Below are positions 39,919-44,114 of a DNA stretch of 44,114 nucleotides, piece after piece. The position numbers and the translations under genes are program-made. Numbering within the stretch: position 1 is the first letter of the stretch; each line of letters starts with the position of its first letter. This DNA is from Streptomyces sp. NRRL B-24085 (lineage in GTDB: Bacteria; Actinomycetota; Actinomycetes; Streptomycetales; Streptomycetaceae), in assembly GCF_001282115.1 (NCBI RefSeq), contig NZ_LJBR01000012.1:1-44114 (forward strand), read 5' to 3'. The notes under the pieces were generated by a model. That model was not told where the DNA came from. It made no database searches and saw only the letters and a list, made by a program, of their open reading frames with translations.

Positions 39919-39978
39919 CCCTGCCGTTTGACAGTCCTGTCGGCGCATGCCAGCATCGTCACCAGTTGAACCGGTGAC
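39919..39978 (+). promoter_or_regulatory. Promoter with GTCACC-N9-GGTGAC operator (molybdopterin enzyme)
   Basis: A perfect-armed site at 39958-39978 covers the predicted transcript start. TTGACA (39928-39933) and CAGCAT (39951-39956) have a 17-bp spacer. TTGACA lies in what may be a degraded second operator at 39919-39939, whose centre is 39 bp from the first. Confidence 0.72.
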
Positions 39979-40029
39979 GACGTCGAGTCTGCTCGACAGG
40001 GGTCACATGTGCCGGAAGGAGCGCACACC

Positions 40030-40752
40030 ATGGTGGACAAGCCGAAACCGAGGACCGGGGGCGCACCGGTGGGGCGGCGGGCGATGCTGGGCATGCTCGG
40101 GGCGGGTGTGACCGGGCTCGCCGCCGCGCCCTACCTCCAGCGGGGCTGGGAGGGGTTCCTGGCCAAGGCCTCGGAAGTCGACGCGACGGGCCTGACTGGA
40201 CTGCTGCCCAATCCGGGCGGCTTCCGCTACTACAGCGTCGTCGGCTCGGTCCCGCACAAGGACGAGACGAACTACGCGCTCACCGTCGGCGGACTGGTGG
40301 AGCGCCTGAAGACGTACACCCTCGACCAGTTGCGCGCGATGCCGCAGACCCGGGTCGTCCACGACGTCCTGTGCACCGACGGATGGCGCGTGGACGACAC
40401 GCCCTTCGAGGGGGTGAGACTCGCGGACATCCTCGACGACGCCGGTGTGCGCTCCTCGGGTGCCGCGATCCGGTTCACCTGCTTCGACGGCGCCTACAGC
40501 GAGAGCCTCACCCTGGAACAGGCGCGCCGCTCGGACGTCCTGGTGGCGCTGAACATGCAGGACAAGCCCATCACCCACGCGCACGGCGGCCCGGTCCGCC
40601 TCTACGTGGCACCCATGTACTTCTACAAGTCGGCCAAGTGGCTGTCCGGCATCTCGGTCACCGACAAGGTCGTTCCCGGCTACTGGGAGGAGCGCGGTTA
40701 TTCGGTCGACGGCTGGCTCGACGGGGCGGACCGGCGCAGCGACGCGGCCTGA
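40030..40752 (+). CDS. Molybdopterin-dependent oxidoreductase (sulfite oxidase/MsrP-like)
   Basis: A 240-residue protein with the sulfite-oxidase molybdopterin fold. GRRAMLGMLGAGVTGLAA at about residues 16-33 is a Tat-type signal or anchor; Cys115 in LCTDGW is the probable molybdenum ligand, and TCFDGAYSESL plus HGGPVRLYVAPMY are conserved core segments. Small size and exported location suit the MsrP-type, which repairs methionine sulfoxide outside the cell, but nitrate- or sulfite-related reductases are possible. ATG 40030 has AAGGAG 8 nt upstream. It is followed by a cytochrome b membrane protein, its likely electron donor, and preceded by a GTCACC operator. Confidence 0.88.
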   Translation: MVDKPKPRTGGAPVGRRAMLGMLGAGVTGLAAAPYLQRGWEGFLAKASEVDATGLTGLLPNPGGFRYYSVVGSVPHKDETNYALTVGGLVERLKTYTLDQLRAMPQTRVVHDVLCTDGWRVDDTPFEGVRLADILDDAGVRSSGAAIRFTCFDGAYSESLTLEQARRSDVLVALNMQDKPITHAHGGPVRLYVAPMYFYKSAKWLSGISVTDKVVPGYWEERGYSVDGWLDGADRRSDAA

Positions 40753-40792
40753 ACACCCGGGCCACGTACGCCGGTTCAGCACCGCCGAGCGG

Positions 40793-41401
40793 ATGGTCCA
40801 CCGGGCCACCGGTTACCTGATGCTCCTCTGCCTGGTCACCGCCGCCTGCCTCTACCTCGGACCGCTGGCCCAACTCGTCGGACGGCGGCACCTGATGGTC
40901 ACCGTCCACGAGTGGTCCGGCATCACGCTGCCCGTGCCCTTCCTGCTCGGGCTCCTCTCACCCGCCTTCCGGGCGGACCTGCGCCGCCTCAACCGCTTCG
41001 CGGTGTACGACCGCCAGTGGCTGCGCGCCGTCCGCAGACGCCGCACCTCGCCCGAGGCGCGCCCCGCCGGCAAGTTCAACGCGGGGCAGAAGCTCTACGC
41101 GGGCTGGATCGCCGGCGCCGTGCTGGTGATGATGTTCACCGGCCTGCTGATGTGGTTCATGGGCCTGCTGCCCTTCCTCTCCCGCACCAGCGCGATCTTC
41201 GTCCACGACGTCCTGGCCTGGGCGATCACCTTCGTCCTCCTCGGCCACATGCGCAAGGCGTTCGAGGACCCCGAGGCGCGGCTGGGAATGCGCACCGGAT
41301 ACGTCAGCCGGTCATGGGCCGAGCGGCACCACTCGCGGTGGCTGCGCGAAGAACAGGTGGATGACGGCACCGCCGACACGGCTGACCGTCGGATGACCTA
41401 A
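40793..41401 (+). CDS. Cytochrome b/b6-domain membrane protein, electron donor to the molybdoenzyme
   Basis: A membrane protein of about 202 residues with four hydrophobic segments and His residues suited to bind b-type heme (MVHR at the start, TVHEWSG near residue 37, VHDVLAW near residue 136, LGHMRK near residue 150). The only start codon near is ATG 40793, but the frame upstream reads RRFSTAER directly before MVHR, which looks like the true N-terminus of this family; no ATG, GTG or TTG lies further up, and that part overlaps the end of the molybdoenzyme gene. It would pass electrons from quinol to the exported partner. Confidence 0.82.
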   Translation: MVHRATGYLMLLCLVTAACLYLGPLAQLVGRRHLMVTVHEWSGITLPVPFLLGLLSPAFRADLRRLNRFAVYDRQWLRAVRRRRTSPEARPAGKFNAGQKLYAGWIAGAVLVMMFTGLLMWFMGLLPFLSRTSAIFVHDVLAWAITFVLLGHMRKAFEDPEARLGMRTGYVSRSWAERHHSRWLREEQVDDGTADTADRRMT

Positions 41402-41545
41402 CGCGTCCGCGACAGGGCGCGGCCGGCAGTCGTGGACACGGACCGTCAACTGACTGTCGTCGTCGCAGAGGGCTCCTGCGAGCCTGGGGCCAGGTCGATA
41501 GCCGCCAGGCCCACTCGACCACCCAATTTCGCTACATTTCCTCTC

Positions 41546-41566
41546 GTCACCGCTTCAACCGGTGAT
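41546..41566 (+). promoter_or_regulatory. GTCACC-N9-GGTGAT operator (tannase-like gene)
   Basis: A 21-bp palindrome with one arm mismatch. A -10-like TACATT (41533-41538) puts the transcript start in the operator; the -35 region is poor. The start codon is about 89 nt beyond. Confidence 0.7.
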
Positions 41567-41654
41567 ACAGTCCGGTCAGTTCCTGGCCCGCCCGTGTGCC
41601 CCGCACATGTGTCGCCCGTGGCCGGACACCCCCTACTTCTCCGATGGGAAACCC

Positions 41655-43274
41655 ATGAGACGACTTCTGACTGTCCTCGCGGCCGGTGTTCCACTGGCTG
41701 CGGCGGTGCATCTGCCCACCGCCTCGGCGGAGACCGAGGACGCCTCCGCCACCACCGTCTCCACCTGCTCGGCGCCCGCCGTGAAGGCTCCGGCCGGCAC
41801 CGCGGTGGAGTCCGTGACGGCGGTCAGCCGGGAGGGCGGCACCATCGCCGGTACCGGGGTCCTCGGCGGTTCGGTCTCCGGCGTACCCGCCTACTGCGAG
41901 GTCACGGTCACCCTCACCCACCCCGGGGACGACGACCACGCCACGGTGCGGACCTGGCTCCCCGCCACCGGCTGGAACGGCCGCTTCCAGGGCCTCGGCG
42001 GCGCCGCCTACCTCGCCGGCGACAACAACGTCGGCCTGGGCACCGCGGTCAAGAGCGGCTACGCCGCCGTCAGCACCGACGCCGGCGTCGGCGACGCCCT
42101 CGACACGAGCTGGGCCCTGAACAGCACAGGACAGGTCGACACCGCCCTGCTGAAGAACTTCGCCTCCCGCTCCCAGCACGAGGCAGCGGTCGTCGGCAAG
42201 GAGGTCGTCGACGCGGTCTACGGCAGGCGTCCGTCGTACTCCTACTTCACCGGCTGCTCCACCGGGGGGCGCCAGGGCTACATGGAGGCGCAGCGCCACC
42301 CCGACGACTACGACGGCGTCCTCGCCGACGCGCCCGCCGTCAACTGGGACGAGTTCGAGGTCGCCACCCTCTGGCCCCAGGTCGTCATGAACAACGAGAA
42401 GACCTACCCGTCCCGGTGTGAGTTCACCGCCTTCACCAACGCCGCCGTCAAGGCCTGCGACTCCCTCGACGGCGTCAAGGACGGCCTGGTCGGCGACGCC
42501 TCCCGGTGCGACTTCGACCCACGCCGGCTCATCGGCACCAAGGTCCTGTGCGAGGGCGAGGAGCTGACCATCACGGCGGCCGACGCCACCGTCGTACGCA
42601 AGATCTGGGACGGACCGCGCACCGCCTCCGGCAGGAAACTCTGGTACGGCGTCCCCGTCGGCGCCGACATCTGGGCCCTGGCCGCGCACACCGACCCCGA
42701 CGCCGACGGGAACGTCGTCGGTTCGCCCTTCCCGGTTCCCGCCGCCTGGCTCGGGCTCTGGGTGGCGAAGGACCCGTCCCTCGACCTCTCCACGATCACC
42801 TACAGCCGGTTCACGCAGCTGTTCCAGCAGTCCCGGACCGAGTACGACAAGGTCATCGGCACCGACGACCCGGACCTGTCAGGCTTCCGCAAGTCCGGTG
42901 GCAAGCTCCTCACTTGGCACGGCGAAGCCGATCAGTACATCCCCACCCAGGGCACCGTGCAGTACCGCCAGAAGGTCGAGCGGGAGCTGGGCGGCACCAA
43001 GAAGGTCGACGACTTCTACCGTCTCTTCCTCGCCCCGGGCACCGACCACTGCGGTCTCAACGGTGCCGACGGCTTCACGGACGGCCTCGCCGCGCTGACC
43101 GCCTGGGTCGAGCACGGCAAGGCCCCCAAGACCCTGCCGGCCACCCTGGTCGACGCCCAGGGCCAGAACGTCTCCCGCGACCTGTGCGGCTACCCGCAGG
43201 TGTCCCGCTACCAGGGCCACGGCGACCCGGCCGTCGCGTCCAGCTTCAAGTGCGTTGCCCCGTCCCGGCACTGA
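41655..43274 (+). CDS. Exported tannase/feruloyl-esterase family hydrolase
   Basis: A 539-residue exported serine esterase. Signal peptide MRRLLTVLAAGVPLAAAVHL to about residue 26. The nucleophile motif is GCSTGG (Cys directly before Ser), the acid is Asp in WHGEADQYIP and the base is His in GTDHCG; the Cys-Ser and His-Cys pairs form the CS-D-HC arrangement of tannases and feruloyl esterases. APAVNWDEF and similar segments support the family. ATG 41655 is chosen because it begins the signal peptide; the frame is open to 41562. It would release phenolic acids from esters outside the cell. A GTCACC operator lies upstream. Followed at 45 bp by a membrane protein gene. Confidence 0.92.
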   Translation: MRRLLTVLAAGVPLAAAVHLPTASAETEDASATTVSTCSAPAVKAPAGTAVESVTAVSREGGTIAGTGVLGGSVSGVPAYCEVTVTLTHPGDDDHATVRTWLPATGWNGRFQGLGGAAYLAGDNNVGLGTAVKSGYAAVSTDAGVGDALDTSWALNSTGQVDTALLKNFASRSQHEAAVVGKEVVDAVYGRRPSYSYFTGCSTGGRQGYMEAQRHPDDYDGVLADAPAVNWDEFEVATLWPQVVMNNEKTYPSRCEFTAFTNAAVKACDSLDGVKDGLVGDASRCDFDPRRLIGTKVLCEGEELTITAADATVVRKIWDGPRTASGRKLWYGVPVGADIWALAAHTDPDADGNVVGSPFPVPAAWLGLWVAKDPSLDLSTITYSRFTQLFQQSRTEYDKVIGTDDPDLSGFRKSGGKLLTWHGEADQYIPTQGTVQYRQKVERELGGTKKVDDFYRLFLAPGTDHCGLNGADGFTDGLAALTAWVEHGKAPKTLPATLVDAQGQNVSRDLCGYPQVSRYQGHGDPAVASSFKCVAPSRH

Positions 43275-43318
43275 CCGGGCGAACGACGACCGACTGACCT
43301 GAGAAAGGCCGGACCATC

Positions 43319-43909
43319 ATGAGCCCCCAGACATCGGCCCCCGCCCCCGCGGCGGCCACCGACGAACGCTCCTCGCTGCTGAGGCTGTACCTGAGCCGCG
43401 GTGTCCTGGCCCTCGCCTGGGCCCTGGCGTTCGCCGGAGCACACGAGGACGTCGACGCCGTGGCGATCACACTCCTGGTCGCCTACCCGCTGATCGACGC
43501 CGTGTCCTCGCTGCTCGACCACCGGGCCACCCCGAACGGTTCCGAGCGCCGGGTGCTGGCGTTCAACGGGGTGCTCAGCGCGCTCGCCGCCCCAGCGCTC
43601 GGTATCGCCGGTGCCGGGGGTGTGGCGCCCGTGCTCCACGTGTTCGGCGCCTGGGCGCTCGTCTCCGGAGCAGCCCAGGTGCTCGTCGGACTGCGGCGGC
43701 GAGGTCCCGAACTGGGCAAGCAGTGGCCGACCCTGATCTCGGGCGGACTGTCCTTCCTCGTCGGCATCACCTACAACATCCAGGCCGCGGGCGACAACCC
43801 CTCGCTCGACGTGCTGTCGGTGTACGCCACGGGCGGCGGCGTGTGGTTCATCCTCCAGGCACTGCTCCTGGGCTGGAAGTCCCGCCGACTCCGCACCCGG
43901 ACCACGTGA
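43319..43909 (+). CDS. Multi-pass membrane protein, DUF308-like
   Basis: A 196-residue protein with five to six hydrophobic segments, for example LARGV-type start (YLSRGVLALAWALAFAG near residue 25), ITLLVAYPLIDAVSSLL near residue 50 and WALVSGAAQVLVGL near residue 115. The pattern resembles the HdeD/DUF308 family of small membrane proteins, for which no biochemical role is established. ATG 43319 follows AAAGG at about 11 nt. It is 44 bp after the tannase-like gene and probably co-transcribed with it; a strong terminator follows. Confidence 0.78.
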   Translation: MSPQTSAPAPAAATDERSSLLRLYLSRGVLALAWALAFAGAHEDVDAVAITLLVAYPLIDAVSSLLDHRATPNGSERRVLAFNGVLSALAAPALGIAGAGGVAPVLHVFGAWALVSGAAQVLVGLRRRGPELGKQWPTLISGGLSFLVGITYNIQAAGDNPSLDVLSVYATGGGVWFILQALLLGWKSRRLRTRTT

Positions 43910-43925
43910 CCTGCTCCCACCCCGC

Positions 43926-43964
43926 CACATCGCCCCGCGGCCGTCTCGGTCGCGGGGCGATGTG
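43926..43964 (+). terminator. Strong hairpin terminator
   Basis: A 14-bp perfect stem CACATCGCCCCGCG (43926-43939) with its complement at 43951-43964 and an 11-nt loop, 17 bp past the membrane protein stop. Beyond it, to the end of the window, I see no gene; there is a run of ten G at 44082-44091. Confidence 0.85.
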
Positions 43965-44114
43965 CGTTCGGGGCCATCGGCGTGCGCCGGCCGCCTGTCT
44001 CAGGGGGCGCGAGTGAGGCTGGACCGGCGGACCATGAGTGGCTGTCCGCGCCGTTCACCGTGCGCCGGCAGACACATGGGCGGGGGGGGGGCAGGCCGAT
44101 GCGCACCTGAGAGG

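Noticed and set aside
44082..44091. Run of ten G near the right edge
   Set aside because: Could suggest phase variation, but it lies in no gene and may be a sequencing artefact.

Overview
The window is very GC-rich, with strong G/C bias at third codon positions, many GTG starts, GGAGG-type ribosome binding sites and a gene set (LAL/LuxR ATPase regulators, MmyB-type XRE regulator, SigE-family sigma factor, F420-type LLM oxidoreductase, Tat-exported hydrolases, ABC-F pairs) typical of Streptomyces or a close actinomycete. It reads as chromosomal accessory or 'arm' DNA: 38 protein genes, many of them regulators, hydrolases and redox enzymes. I saw no tRNA, rRNA, CRISPR array, intact insertion sequence or attachment site.

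Layout. 1-4300: a LAL regulator cut by the left edge, then a HAD hydrolase/LLM oxidoreductase pair. 4348-6572: a TetR gene divergent from a DHA2-type drug exporter. 6677-11214: SRPBCC protein, a second LAL regulator and a divergent acetyltransferase. 11275-14246: TetR, a small hypothetical protein, an alpha/beta hydrolase and an XRE regulator. 14355-16448: two exported alpha/beta hydrolases. 16943-19120: a second TetR, whose DNA-binding half is almost identical to the first, divergent from an aldehyde dehydrogenase. 19390-21288: a 65-residue protein, an atypical SDR and its TetR. 21353-24025: an ECF sigma factor, a one-pass membrane protein and a protein O-mannosyltransferase in one operon. 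24247-26258: TetR and a macrolide-type glycosyltransferase. 26468-29770: a five-gene operon (Ohr peroxidase, small protein, VOC protein, flavin disulfide oxidoreductase, GPP34 protein). 29858-34895: a coiled-coil/winged-helix protein and a giant GH2 glycosidase. 35565-36128: a CGNR/ABATE regulator. 36242-39647: two ABC-F proteins. 40030-41401: a molybdopterin enzyme with a cytochrome b. 41655-43909: a tannase/feruloyl-esterase-like enzyme and a membrane protein.

The most striking feature is a 21-bp inverted repeat, GTCACC-N9-GGTGAC, present in nine good copies and a few degraded ones, almost always in promoters. It lies before the two exported hydrolases, the 65-residue protein, the Ohr operon, the CGNR regulator, the molybdopterin/cytochrome pair and the tannase-like gene. 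In several cases it contains the TTGACA -35 box, and in four promoters two sites lie about 40 bp apart. I infer a local regulon, probably repressed by the self-regulated CGNR protein, that combines ester/epoxide hydrolases with peroxide, electrophile and methionine-sulfoxide-type redox functions. A second regulatory theme is the pair of TetR twins that probably share one operator between an exporter locus and an aldehyde dehydrogenase locus.
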